DNA from: Bacillus_CJ salitolerans
GTDB lineage: Bacteria; Bacillota; Bacilli; Bacillales; SA4
DNA: 64,000 nucleotides
Direction: 5' to 3'
NCBI RefSeq assembly: GCF_042680805.1
Contig: NZ_JBHUEM010000028.1
Coordinates: 1-64,000 of the forward strand
Made by a program: the position numbers and the translations under genes. This document shows, one piece after another, positions 33,683 to 41,769 of this stretch (positions are counted from its first letter, which is position 1; each line of letters starts with the position of its first letter). The notes below the pieces were generated by a model that made no database searches, was not told the DNA's origin, and worked only from the letters and a program-made list of their open reading frames with translations.

Positions 33683-33910
33683 CTATAACAATATTATCAT
33701 ATTTTTTCCATTTACCTTCAAAAAAATAAAGTTCGCTTCGTGGAACTGCTGACTCTTAAATGCATCAATGAGATATAAGTAAGCTAATGGCCAAATGGAA
33801 CGGGTATCGTGCATCATAGCGTTACCCCATCGTTGTAAATCTGCTCTACCGTCTTTATACTCTTGATTACATTGTTTCAATGACTTCGATCTATGGTTGA
33901 CTCCACCCAT
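33683..33910 (-). pseudogene. Short ORF, possible gene fragment
   Basis: The 75-codon frame contains a coding-like block (ADLQRWGNAMMHDTRSIWP, then LYLIDAFKSQQFHEA) but ends in an AT-rich low-complexity tail and has no ribosome site at its ATG. I recognise no family. It runs head to head with the ArsR-type gene and overlaps that gene's putative operator, which makes a working gene here less likely. A remnant of a longer protein is my preferred reading. Confidence 0.4.
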
Positions 33911-33936
33911 CTAATTATATTATTATCTAATTAGAT
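33909..33936. promoter_or_regulatory. Putative operator of the ArsR-type gene
   Basis: ATCTAATTA occurs at 33909 and again at 33925, where it extends to the perfect palindrome ATCTAATTAGAT (33925-33936), 30 bp before the start codon. Directly repeated dyads of this kind are typical of winged-helix repressor sites. Confidence 0.5.
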
Positions 33937-33965
33937 ACAAATTAAATTAACTAAAAGGTGAAAAT

Positions 33966-34565
33966 ATGCAGCTATCTCGGATCGTCAATTTTTATAAGGT
34001 ATTAGCAGACCCTACTCGCATACGTATGATAATGCTTTTAGCGAAAGGACCATTGCACGGGCAGGAACTAGCAGAGAGGTTAAGTGTTTCGACGCCAACG
34101 ATAACTCATCATGCGAATAAATTGAGAGAGGCTGGTCTACTCATTCAACGGAGGGAGAAGAATACAATATATTTCAGCTTAGATGAACGAACATTTCTGC
34201 GCACTAATGAGGCAATTATTAAAATGCTTGAGGGAGCAAAGAGGGAGGATAACGATATGTTACAAACCGAACACCAGAAAGTGAAGGATTCAGTCATCTC
34301 AAATTTTTATACAAAAGATGGAAAATTAAAGCACATTCCTTCACAGTTGAAGAAGAAACTTATTGTGCTTCAAGAAATGGTTGAAAAACTAGAGCCTGGC
34401 AAGAAATATCAGGAAAAAGAAATTAATGATTTTATTAAACAATTTCACGAAGATTTTGCTACAATAAGAAGAGAGTTCATTATGCATCAATTTATGTATC
34501 GCGAGAATTCAGTGTACGAATTAAATCCAACAGAACTATGGACTAGATGGGAAGAGCTATCTTAG
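33966..34565 (+). CDS. ArsR-family HTH regulator with DUF2087 domain
   Basis: Residues 1-85 are an ArsR-type winged helix (YKVLADPTRIRMIMLLAKG, ERLSVSTPTITHHANKLREA). No metal-binding Cys pair is present in the recognition helix, so it is not a classical metal sensor. Residues 95-195 form a DUF2087 domain (KDGKLKHIPSQLKKKLIVLQ, REFIMHQFMYRENSVYELN). Such fused proteins are frequent in Bacillus and have no assigned ligand. ATG 33966 follows AAAAGGTGAAAAT. Autoregulation through the ATCTAATTAGAT dyad is likely. Confidence 0.87.
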   Translation: MQLSRIVNFYKVLADPTRIRMIMLLAKGPLHGQELAERLSVSTPTITHHANKLREAGLLIQRREKNTIYFSLDERTFLRTNEAIIKMLEGAKREDNDMLQTEHQKVKDSVISNFYTKDGKLKHIPSQLKKKLIVLQEMVEKLEPGKKYQEKEINDFIKQFHEDFATIRREFIMHQFMYRENSVYELNPTELWTRWEELS

Positions 34566-34762
34566 GGATGACTAAGATTAATTAATGGACCAAAAGGTAA
34601 GGTTGACACTTTACTGACGGGTGAATTAACTAAAACCTCCAACTGGGCCTATTTTTTGTCTGCACGAGAATAGCATACATGATAAAGTGAGTGCACATTG
34701 ATGGAAAATCAAGAGTGAACAGCTTATACTACAAGTAGAATTAGACAAAAAGGAGTCAGATC

Positions 34763-35749
34763 ATGAGGTTAATAAGTATCTCTGACTATAACCATGCTAC
34801 TATGCAATTAGGCAGACCAGTATATGACAATCAAAAGAGAATATTGCTAACAGCAGGTAGAACGATTGATCCTCGATATTTAAAGAGGCTAGAGGATATG
34901 GATATTCGCTATTTATTTGTAGAAGATTCGGTATCGGAAGGTATCACGATGGATGAAATGATGGATATGCCTACTTGGTTAGATGCGATAGAGGCTGTTC
35001 AGCAAGTGTACAAAGTAGCTGCAACCAATAAGCCGTTTGAATTGAAAGATATTCAGCAAATGACAAACAAATTGATTGATGAAGTCAACAAACGAAAAGC
35101 AATCGTGCTTATTCCAACTACATCCATCGCTGAAGATTTACGTCCTTATGCGCACTCGGTTAACGTTGCTTTACTAGCACTACAAGTGGGAAAAAAGCTA
35201 TCGTCCATTAATAACTTACAAATGCGTGATCTTGCTCTAGGCGTACTTTTACATGATATTGGGAAAGCCATCACTTCAAATGATGAGAATCATCCACAAA
35301 CTGGATTTGATTATTTGCGTAAGGTAAGAGGGCTAAGCTTACTATCAGCACACGTTGCTTTTCAGCATCATGAACAGTTCAATGGAACCGGTTTTCCAAG
35401 AGGAATTACCGGGAAGGAATTCCATGAATATGCTCAACTATGCGGGATCTGTAACCTGTATGATAATATGATTTCACGTGATCATATTCCTCCCCATATG
35501 GCGATGGAGATGATTATGACAAAGAGTAATGTTGGATTTAGTGAGGAAATTGTCCACGCGTTTATCCACAGTATCCCAAGCTATACACCAGGAACAAAAG
35601 TTGTTCTAAGTAACGGTGAGAAGGCCATCGTGACGAAGATTAAATCACACATGCAACGACCGGTAATACGAATCATCGAAAGCAATAAGGAAGTTTCCCT
35701 CGAGGAGGACCATACTTTACTTATCACTGGGACGTTCGATGAAAAATAG
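34763..35749 (+). CDS. HD-GYP-type phosphohydrolase
   Basis: A 328-residue cytoplasmic protein. The N-terminal 100 residues are a DUF3391-like lead (GRPVYDNQKRILLTAGRTID). Residues 140-265 form the HD-GYP domain: HSVNVALLALQVG, LLHDIGKAI with the HD pair, HHEQFNGTGFPRG and a short C-terminal beta domain (TPGTKVVLSNGEKAIV). The HHExxNGxGFP block is the family hallmark; the GYP triplet itself appears as GFP, and activity on cyclic di-GMP is plausible but not certain. ATG 34763 follows AAAAAGGAGTCAG. It has its own terminator. Confidence 0.87.
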   Translation: MRLISISDYNHATMQLGRPVYDNQKRILLTAGRTIDPRYLKRLEDMDIRYLFVEDSVSEGITMDEMMDMPTWLDAIEAVQQVYKVAATNKPFELKDIQQMTNKLIDEVNKRKAIVLIPTTSIAEDLRPYAHSVNVALLALQVGKKLSSINNLQMRDLALGVLLHDIGKAITSNDENHPQTGFDYLRKVRGLSLLSAHVAFQHHEQFNGTGFPRGITGKEFHEYAQLCGICNLYDNMISRDHIPPHMAMEMIMTKSNVGFSEEIVHAFIHSIPSYTPGTKVVLSNGEKAIVTKIKSHMQRPVIRIIESNKEVSLEEDHTLLITGTFDEK

Positions 35750-35779
35750 TGCAGCCACTTTGGCTGCACTATTTTTTTA
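35748..35779. terminator. Bidirectional terminator
   Basis: AGTGCAGCCA (35748-35757) pairs perfectly with TGGCTGCACT (35761-35770), followed by seven T. It overlaps the stop codons of both convergent genes. Confidence 0.9.
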
Positions 35780-35990
35780 GGTTTCCAAGCTCTTCTGCAA
35801 TAGCTTGCATTTCGCTAATAGAAAAGTTTGTTTTATTTTTTATAAGCAAATAAATATCGCGCAGATCCTCGTAAGCCTCTTCGCTAAAATGTGATGGTTT
35901 CATAATCCCAACATTTAATACTTTAAGCTTTTGCTGAATTTCATTTACCATAAATTCAATATTTTGGACCGATTTTTCAGTTAAATCCAT
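35769..35990 (-). CDS. yfkK: UPF0435 (DUF1128) protein YfkK
   Basis: A 73-residue helical protein that matches the UPF0435 family over its whole length: MDLTEKSVQNIEFMVNEIQQ at the start, IMKPSHFSEEAYEDLRDIY in the middle and SISEMQAIAEELGNLKK at the end. Its function is unknown. It starts a run of genes in the same relative order as the B. subtilis yfkK-yfjO region. It is divergent from yfkH, and the 230 bp between them hold no other gene. Confidence 0.92.
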   Translation of the reverse strand: MDLTEKSVQNIEFMVNEIQQKLKVLNVGIMKPSHFSEEAYEDLRDIYLLIKNKTNFSISEMQAIAEELGNLKK

Positions 35991-36223
35991 CTAAATTCAC
36001 CCTTTCGACAGTTGTTTTTATCATTGTAACACTTGAAGCTTATTTTTGATATGTAGTACGAAAATGAAAGTGATGAAACACTACCTCAGTACATAGTTCA
36101 ATGTATTTCACGTTCAGGTAAAACATGACTTTTTCAATATAGAAAAGTTTGTCCTCATCTGTTGATTAGTTATGCGGTTTCAAGGGAAAATAAGAGTAAA
36201 TTCAATAACTGGAGAGATATGTA

Positions 36224-37045
36224 ATGAATCGCTCATTTTTAAAGGATCTTTGGATTCAATTTCATGAAGATGAACTAGCGGGGCTTTCAGCCGAGCTAGC
36301 CTACTTTTTTTTATTGTCGTTATTTCCCTTTTTAATTTTTCTCATCACATTAATTGGCTTTTTACCTCTGTCTGAGGATAGTGTACTGGATTTTGTGGCT
36401 CAATATGCGCCAATTGAATCCTTACAAATCATCGAGCAAACGTTAGAAGGTGTGATACAAAAGCATAATGGTGGACTGTTGTCATTTGGGATTTTAGCAA
36501 CATTATGGGCAGCCTCTAATGGATTAAATGCCGTGATCAGGGCGTTTAACAGGGCGTATGATGTAAAAGAAACACGCTCTTTTCTCGTTGCCAGGTTTAT
36601 GAGTGTTTTATTAACGGTTGCGATGATAGTGGTTATTATCATTGCTCTATTACTGCCTGTTTTCGGAAAACAAATTGGCTTGTTTATTTTTTCCTCCTTT
36701 GGCTTATCCGAGTCGTTTTTAAGTGTTTGGAACGCGGGCAGATGGATAGTTAGCTTTATTGTCCTGTTTATTGTATTTAGCTGCTTGTATTATTTTGCCC
36801 CTAACGTGAAATTACACTGGAAGGAAATATTTAGCGGAGCGCTTTTTGCAACCATCGGGTGGATAATTGTTTCAACCGCGTTCTCATACTACGTTGGAAA
36901 TTTTACTAACTATTCAGCTACTTATGGAAGCTTAGGGGGTATCATTGTGCTGTTAATTTGGTTCTACTTAACAGGGATGATTATTTTGATTGGTGGAGAA
37001 ATTAATGCGATTCTTAATTGTTATAGGCGGAAAAAGGTTAGCTGA
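36224..37045 (+). CDS. yfkH: YihY/BrkB-family membrane protein YfkH
   Basis: A polytopic protein of 273 residues with six TM helices. The family marks are AELAYFFLLSLFPFLIFL, TLWAASNGLNAVIRAFNRAY and the C-terminal GSLGGIIVLLIWFYLTGMI followed by GGEINA. The family was once called ribonuclease BN, which is a misannotation; it is an integral membrane protein of unknown transport-like function. It is full length. ATG 36224 follows ACTGGAGAGATATG. It lies next to yfkK, as in B. subtilis. Confidence 0.9.
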   Translation: MNRSFLKDLWIQFHEDELAGLSAELAYFFLLSLFPFLIFLITLIGFLPLSEDSVLDFVAQYAPIESLQIIEQTLEGVIQKHNGGLLSFGILATLWAASNGLNAVIRAFNRAYDVKETRSFLVARFMSVLLTVAMIVVIIIALLLPVFGKQIGLFIFSSFGLSESFLSVWNAGRWIVSFIVLFIVFSCLYYFAPNVKLHWKEIFSGALFATIGWIIVSTAFSYYVGNFTNYSATYGSLGGIIVLLIWFYLTGMIILIGGEINAILNCYRRKKVS

Positions 37046-37128
37046 TATTTCCTTAAGTAGGCGTAAGGAGTTGTGGGTAATCTAAAGACGTGGTGATATC
37101 CCACAGACATATAAAAGGGGGAACTATC

Positions 37129-37224
37129 ATGAGTGAGAAAAAAAAGAATACAAAGCAGAAAAGTGGTAATCGCCCTAAACACAAAACAAGCGGAAGTGCA
37201 AACGGCCGTAACGGCTATCATTGA
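37129..37224 (+). CDS. Small basic peptide (31 aa)
   Basis: ATG 37129 follows AAAAGGGGGAACTATC, a strong ribosome site, and a terminator comes right after the stop. The 31 residues are polar and basic (SEKKKNTKQKSGNRPKHKT, ending NGRNGYH) with no hydrophobic part. Composition resembles small spore-core or nucleic-acid-binding peptides of Bacillus, but I recognise no named family. The signals around it are stronger than the sequence itself. Confidence 0.62.
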   Translation: MSEKKKNTKQKSGNRPKHKTSGSANGRNGYH

Positions 37225-37233
37225 TTAAACGAC

Positions 37234-37263
37234 AACAGAGACCTCTAACGGGGTCTTTGTTAC
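37234..37263 (+). terminator. Terminator after the small basic peptide
   Basis: AACAGAGACC (37234-37243) pairs with GGTCTTTGTT (37252-37261) with one G-U pair. Confidence 0.65.
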
Positions 37264-37286
37264 TTGTTTGAAAGGATCTGTTGCAT

Positions 37287-37523
37287 GTGAAAAAGAAAGT
37301 TATCAGTATTGTCGTTTTCATCGTTTGGATAGCTTTTTTACAATTACTATTTTTTCGCTACGATGAAAAACTAGCTAGGCAGTTATTATCCCTCACAATA
37401 ATAGGAATGGTCATTCGTCATGCCATTCAATTATATAAACAAAAAAAGATGTATTACTTTATATTCAATGTAATAGTCGTGATTGCTTTTATCATACTTT
37501 TTATAAGCTGGTATGTAGTATAA
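37287..37523 (+). CDS. Hypothetical membrane protein (78 aa)
   Basis: GTG 37287 has AAAGGATC about nine bases upstream; the TTG at 37281 is too close to it. The product has three hydrophobic segments (4-22, 31-44, 55-75) separated by basic loops (RYDEKLAR, YKQKKM) and ends LFISWYVV. No family recognised. It lies between yfkH and yfkF, and its strong terminator is also shared with the small gene on the opposite strand. Confidence 0.65.
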   Translation: MKKKVISIVVFIVWIAFLQLLFFRYDEKLARQLLSLTIIGMVIRHAIQLYKQKKMYYFIFNVIVVIAFIILFISWYVV

Positions 37524-37555
37524 AAGAGGGACCTCCCACGAAAGGTCCCTTTTCG
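37522..37555. terminator. Convergent terminator
   Basis: AGAGGGACCT (37525-37534) pairs with AGGTCCCTTTT-side bases (37543-37553), A-rich before and T-rich after, so it can serve both genes. Confidence 0.82.
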
Positions 37556-37702
37556 CTATTCCGCTTCAATTTCCAATTGGAAATAAGCAGAGCTGTAGAT
37601 GTGTTCAATGTCGGCATCTGTCATATACAGAAGGTTCTCCTCTGAAATCCCCTTTGTTTTTTGGATAAAGTCAATCATGTTTTTCCGTTCTTGTCGACTC
37701 AT
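37556..37702 (-). CDS. BH0509-family small protein (48 aa)
   Basis: ATG 37702 follows AAAAGGAGAGAGAAAAAG. The sequence begins MSRQERKNMIDFIQKTKGIS and continues EENLLYMTDADIEHIYSSAY, which matches the short BH0509-family proteins of Bacillaceae (about 47 residues). No function is known for them. Predicted to be a helical hairpin in the cytoplasm. It lies just upstream of yfkF on the other side of a 130-bp gap. Confidence 0.8.
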   Translation of the reverse strand: MSRQERKNMIDFIQKTKGISEENLLYMTDADIEHIYSSAYFQLEIEAE

Positions 37703-37838
37703 CTTTTTCTCTCTCCTTTTACTGTTTTAGTACAGATAACATTTTGTAATATTATTATATAACAGAAGCGGGAATAGGTGCAATCAAAGTTTCAACAAAA
37801 TTAAAAATAGGCAGTACTACAACGAGTACTACCCAGAC

Positions 37839-39008
37839 TTATCCCTTACTAGGGCTTAGCACCATCTTTCTTCCGTAGCCAACGTTGGCGATTAAGATTA
37901 TGAACAGGATGGAACTAATAATATGGAAATAATTGATTTGGTTAAACCATTGAAGGAATAATCCGCCGATGAACGGACCTGCTAAACTTCCTATGCTGAA
38001 AAACACGCCACAAAGCAGATTACCTGTTGGCAGAAGCGATTTCGGCATAAGGTCAGCCATAAAGCTAATTCCAAGTGAGAATGTGGAGCCAACCATCATT
38101 CCAGCTATGAAAAAGCAAATTAACAGACCAAGAGCGGAACTCTCCATCCAGCTAGCCAGAAGGAATGCGATACCACCAGATGAAAGTACAAGCGTTAATA
38201 CTTTTTGTCGCCCTAATTTATCACTTAAGATTCCAAGTGGTAGCTGAGTAATGATTCCCCCAATCGCGAAAGCGGTCAGCATGATTGAAACGTTTGTTAC
38301 ATTAAGTCCGATTCGAAGACCGTAGACAGGGAATATACCATTTAATGAAGCTTCAAGAAATCCATAGCCTAATGGTGGTAAAAATGCTACCCATCCGTAT
38401 TTCCAAGCTTTAGCGAAGCGTTTAAACGTATCAAAAAACGAGCTCAATTCCATTTCTTCACCTGGGTTTTCATTTTTTAAGAAGAAAATAAAGACCCATC
38501 CGATCAAACAAAGTAGTGAAGAGATGATAAATGGTAAGGCTTGATTAATGTTAACCAGTGGTGTCATTAACGGACCAGCGGCAAAACCAATTCCAAAAAA
38601 TAATCCATAAAGGGAAATGTTTCGTCCGCGATTCTGTTCCGTCGAAAAGGATGTAATCCATGTTTGCGTCGAAAAGTGAAGTGCATGATCGCCAATTCCG
38701 ATGAGTAAGCGCAAAACAAACCAAAACCAAAAGGATTGCCATACTGGGAATAAAGCTATTGAGACAATTACGGTTAACCCACCAAATAAAATAATCGGTT
38801 TAAACCCATATTTTCGCAATGGATTTTCCATAAATGGGGACGCTAATAAAATTCCGATGTAAAGGGCCGTTGCATTAAGCCCGTTTAAGGAGGATGATAG
38901 TCCTTCTTTTTCAAAAATAACGGCGATTAACGGTAAAAGCATGCCTTGTGAAAAGCCAGAAATCGCGACAATACTGACCAATATCCAAAATCGAAACCGA
39001 TTGTTCAT
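37839..39008 (-). CDS. yfkF: MFS transporter, YfkF-like
   Basis: A major facilitator of 389 residues with 12 TM helices. GISFMADLMPKSLLPTGNLL and the loop 2-3 motif SPFMENPLRKYGFKP are visible. GILSDKLGRQKV is the cytoplasmic loop 8-9 motif. I chose ATG 39008 (MNNRFRFW) with TTGGAGATTAGT in front; the frame is open to 39056 but that N-terminus is charged and unlike the family. It sits where yfkF lies in B. subtilis. Substrate unknown; drug or sugar efflux are both possible. Confidence 0.85.
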   Translation of the reverse strand: MNNRFRFWILVSIVAISGFSQGMLLPLIAVIFEKEGLSSSLNGLNATALYIGILLASPFMENPLRKYGFKPIILFGGLTVIVSIALFPVWQSFWFWFVLRLLIGIGDHALHFSTQTWITSFSTEQNRGRNISLYGLFFGIGFAAGPLMTPLVNINQALPFIISSLLCLIGWVFIFFLKNENPGEEMELSSFFDTFKRFAKAWKYGWVAFLPPLGYGFLEASLNGIFPVYGLRIGLNVTNVSIMLTAFAIGGIITQLPLGILSDKLGRQKVLTLVLSSGGIAFLLASWMESSALGLLICFFIAGMMVGSTFSLGISFMADLMPKSLLPTGNLLCGVFFSIGSLAGPFIGGLFLQWFNQINYFHIISSILFIILIANVGYGRKMVLSPSKG

Positions 39009-39195
39009 ACTAATCTCCAATTCATTGAAATTTTCTTCCATAAAAGATGGTAACATCGATTTTCTAGACTGCCAACTATTTTAACTCCCTAGTAAAGTTA
39101 AAACCTTCCAGCATCTGTACATATCCAAATGTGATTCTATCAATTGTTCCTATGATATGATGAAGTTAAAAGATGAAACAAAAGGAAGTGTTCTT

Positions 39196-39579
39196 ATGTT
39201 AACATTTGAAATGAAGGAAGTTGGTTTTAAGACAAAGCTGGAATATGGTGACCTGCATGTTTCTGGAAATGAGGAGTATGGGTTTCGCCCCTATCAGCTC
39301 ATGACAGCTTCTATTGCTGTATGCAGTGGTGGGGTGCTTAGAACCATTTTATCGAAAAAGAAGCTGGAAGTTGAGGACATCACGATTCAAGCTGAAGTGG
39401 AACGAGATGAAAAAAAAGCAAATAAAATTGAAAAGATTATGATTCATTATCTCATAAAAGGTACAGGCCTTAAGGAAGACCAAATCGAAAAGGCAATTCA
39501 TCTCGCTCGTAAAAACTGCCCAATGGTTCAGTCTGTTGAAGGTAGTATTGTCGTAGAGGAAACGTTTGAATTAGTCTAG
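39196..39579 (+). CDS. OsmC-family protein
   Basis: A 127-residue member of the OsmC/Ohr superfamily. The two Cys of the peroxidase site are present: YQLMTASIAVCSGGVLRTIL and ARKNCPMVQSVEGSIVVE. It belongs to the shorter YhfA-like branch rather than Ohr itself. The role is thiol-dependent reduction of hydroperoxides or a related detoxification. ATG 39196 follows AAAGGAAGTGTTCTT; the longer frame from 39157 has no ribosome site. Monocistronic, with a terminator shared with the convergent drug pump gene. Confidence 0.87.
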   Translation: MLTFEMKEVGFKTKLEYGDLHVSGNEEYGFRPYQLMTASIAVCSGGVLRTILSKKKLEVEDITIQAEVERDEKKANKIEKIMIHYLIKGTGLKEDQIEKAIHLARKNCPMVQSVEGSIVVEETFELV

Positions 39580-39586
39580 TCATGAA

Positions 39587-39620
39587 AAAGAGCATTTCCT
39601 AAAAAGGAAATGCTCTTTAT
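39587..39620. terminator. Bidirectional terminator
   Basis: AAAGAGCATTTCCT (39587-39600) pairs perfectly with AGGAAATGCTCTTT (39605-39618), between two convergent genes. Confidence 0.92.
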
Positions 39621-41059
39621 TAATCAGCTTGAGATTGCTGATCAAAATCTGGGGCAATAGCTTTTTTTATAGCTAAGGTAATAAAGAAAGCAACAATACA
39701 TAAGCCTAAGGCAAACCAATATGCATGGTGGACACCAAGAGTCATTGCTTCATTCATCAACTTCTCTGTAATGGGTCCAGACTGTTCATTTAAGTAGTTA
39801 GTTTGGCCCTGACTCATAATACTAACGAAAATGGAAACCCCAAGTGCCCCGCCAATTGGTTGAAGTGTGTTTCCGATGGCTGTCCCGTGTGGATATAGCT
39901 TCTTCGGTAATTCGTTCAACGCATTTGTATGGGCAGGCATCATGATTGCTGAGATGGATAGCATCAATAAGATATACGCTAGGATAAATGACCAAATCGG
40001 TATGGAAGGACTAATGTTGCTGAAAAATATCATCACCCCTACTAATACAAACGTTCCTGGAATCATCAGCCTCCTAGGGCCAAACTTATCAAATAACGTC
40101 CCCATAACTGGTGACATCAATCCATTTAATAGTGCCCCTGGTAAAAGTAATAATCCTGCCAATTTCGCTGAATAACCGAGAGGGCCTTGTAAATACATAG
40201 GCATTACGATTTCGGAAGCGAACATCGCCATGATGACAATGACAAAGAGACTAACGCCGAGCGTATAGTTTTTATACTTAAACACACGCACATCTAATAG
40301 TGGCTCTTCTAGCTTCAATTGACGAAGCACAAATAAAAATAAGCTAAGCAAACTAATGAAAATAATCGAAAGAATTTTAATCGATGAAAAACCATCTGGA
40401 TCTTCTCCGGCACTACTAAATCCATACACAATGCCCCCGATTCCAATGGAAGATAATATGATCGATAGAATATCGACTTTCGGACGGGTAACTTCCCCTA
40501 CGTTTTGTAAAAATTTTAATGCGAATAAAATTGAAAACGCTGCAAAAGGAATGACGGAAATAAATAACCAACGCCAACCTAGTAAATCAACGATGACACC
40601 TGAAACAGTAGGGCCGATTGCAGGTGCAAACATGATGACTAGTCCAAATGTCCCCATCACTTTTCCGCGAACTTCAGGACGATACATAAATAATAATGCA
40701 TTCATAATTACAGGGATTAACAGCCCTGTTCCCACTGCTTGGATCATACGCCCTGTTAAAAGCATTGGAAAATTCAAGGCACAGGCTGCTATTGCTGTTC
40801 CAATTAAAAATATCGTCATAACCCCGATGAACATTTGCCTTGTTGTAAACCATTGAATTAGCAAGGCAGAAATAGGCATCAAGACACCCATAACAAGCAT
40901 GAATCCAGTCGCCATCCATTGGACAGTTGGTGCATCGACGTTAAACACATGCATCAGCTCCGTGAGTGCGATATTCAATAACGTTTCGTTCAGAATGGCA
41001 AAAAATGCCCCGATCATAAACGTAATCATAATTACTTTTGTATTAAGCTTTGAATCCAT
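39620..41059 (-). CDS. DHA2-family MFS multidrug exporter
   Basis: A 479-residue, 14-TM drug:H+ antiporter of the DHA2 (EmrB/QacA/LmrB) family. Motif D1 NETLLNIALTELM, motif A-like loop FTTRQMFIGVMTIFLIGTAI, motif B LLTGRMIQAVGTGLLIPV and motif C FAPAIGPTVSGVIVD are visible. It would export hydrophobic or cationic compounds using the proton gradient. ATG 41059 follows GGAGGAAC. No EmrA-like adaptor is present, as usual for Gram-positives. No regulator gene is adjacent. Confidence 0.9.
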   Translation of the reverse strand: MDSKLNTKVIMITFMIGAFFAILNETLLNIALTELMHVFNVDAPTVQWMATGFMLVMGVLMPISALLIQWFTTRQMFIGVMTIFLIGTAIAACALNFPMLLTGRMIQAVGTGLLIPVIMNALLFMYRPEVRGKVMGTFGLVIMFAPAIGPTVSGVIVDLLGWRWLFISVIPFAAFSILFALKFLQNVGEVTRPKVDILSIILSSIGIGGIVYGFSSAGEDPDGFSSIKILSIIFISLLSLFLFVLRQLKLEEPLLDVRVFKYKNYTLGVSLFVIVIMAMFASEIVMPMYLQGPLGYSAKLAGLLLLPGALLNGLMSPVMGTLFDKFGPRRLMIPGTFVLVGVMIFFSNISPSIPIWSFILAYILLMLSISAIMMPAHTNALNELPKKLYPHGTAIGNTLQPIGGALGVSIFVSIMSQGQTNYLNEQSGPITEKLMNEAMTLGVHHAYWFALGLCIVAFFITLAIKKAIAPDFDQQSQAD

Positions 41060-41159
41060 AAAGTTCCTCCATTATTTTACAATTTGAAAACATACTTATC
41101 TATCATACACTATTATCCATTTCATCTCATGTAATTCGCTCATCCATTTCAAAAAATAG

Positions 41160-41195
41160 AAAAGCCTAAATCACACTAGGTGACTTAGGCTTTTA
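41160..41195. terminator. Terminator of the PPOX gene
   Basis: AAAAGCCTAAATCA (41160-41173) pairs with TGACTTAGGCTTTT (41181-41194), one mismatch; acts on the minus strand after 41205. Confidence 0.85.
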
Positions 41196-41204
41196 CGAGG
41201 ATCG

Positions 41205-41624
41205 TTAAAGAGTGAATTCTTCAGGGTTTGAGCCAGCTTCCTCAAAAAATCGAACCTTTTCCGGAGTTAGTTTTAATACTACATAGTTAGGATCATTTGG
41301 TCCTTCTAACCATTCATGTAAATGGTTATTCCAGCATTTTTCTTTTAATGACACTTCATCCGTTATCTCTGCTTTTGCCTCAATTTCCATATAGGAGTGA
41401 TCAAAGGAAATATCTTTATTCCCAAGCAGTATGTGGACTGAAGGATTTTGATTGATATCCTCGACTTTATGTGTGTGTTTGTCAGAAGCAGTGTAGAGAG
41501 TCAAGTCCTCATGAGAAAAGGTCATAAATCGTGTAAAAGGCTTTTGATCTCGTATTGTCGCAAGTGTTCCTACTTGATGTTGATCCATAAGCTTGTTTAT
41601 TTTTTGCTTCACAGTCTGGTCCAT
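41205..41624 (-). CDS. Pyridoxamine-phosphate-oxidase-fold protein (general stress protein 26-like)
   Basis: A 139-residue split-barrel flavin-binding protein of the general stress protein 26 group. HQVGTLATIRDQKPFTRFM is the first barrel strands, TLYTASDKHTHKVEDINQNP the FMN phosphate region, and VVLKLTPEKVRFFEE the C-terminal strand. It is probably an FMN- or F420-type redox protein of the cytoplasm. ATG 41624 has GAAAGGAT eleven bases upstream; a TTG at 41633 is too close. The B. subtilis relative YdaG is a SigB-controlled stress protein; I see no clear SigB promoter here. Confidence 0.82.
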   Translation of the reverse strand: MDQTVKQKINKLMDQHQVGTLATIRDQKPFTRFMTFSHEDLTLYTASDKHTHKVEDINQNPSVHILLGNKDISFDHSYMEIEAKAEITDEVSLKEKCWNNHLHEWLEGPNDPNYVVLKLTPEKVRFFEEAGSNPEEFTL

Positions 41625-41769
41625 CCGATTCAAATCCTTTCGATAATGAATTTACTACCTATAATGTGCCTTGTGGCTTCATTTTTATGATAGAAGTGTG
41701 AGAATGGAAGAAAGAGGACATAACCTATAACTTGTGGAGGAATCCTATACAAGGAAAGGGGGGCTTGCG

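Noticed and set aside
36224..37045. Ribonuclease BN annotation for yfkH
   Set aside because: The protein is a six-TM membrane protein; the nuclease label in this family is a known misassignment.
39157..39195. Longer N-terminus for the OsmC protein
   Set aside because: No ribosome site at ATG 39157; AAAGGAAGTG precedes ATG 39196.
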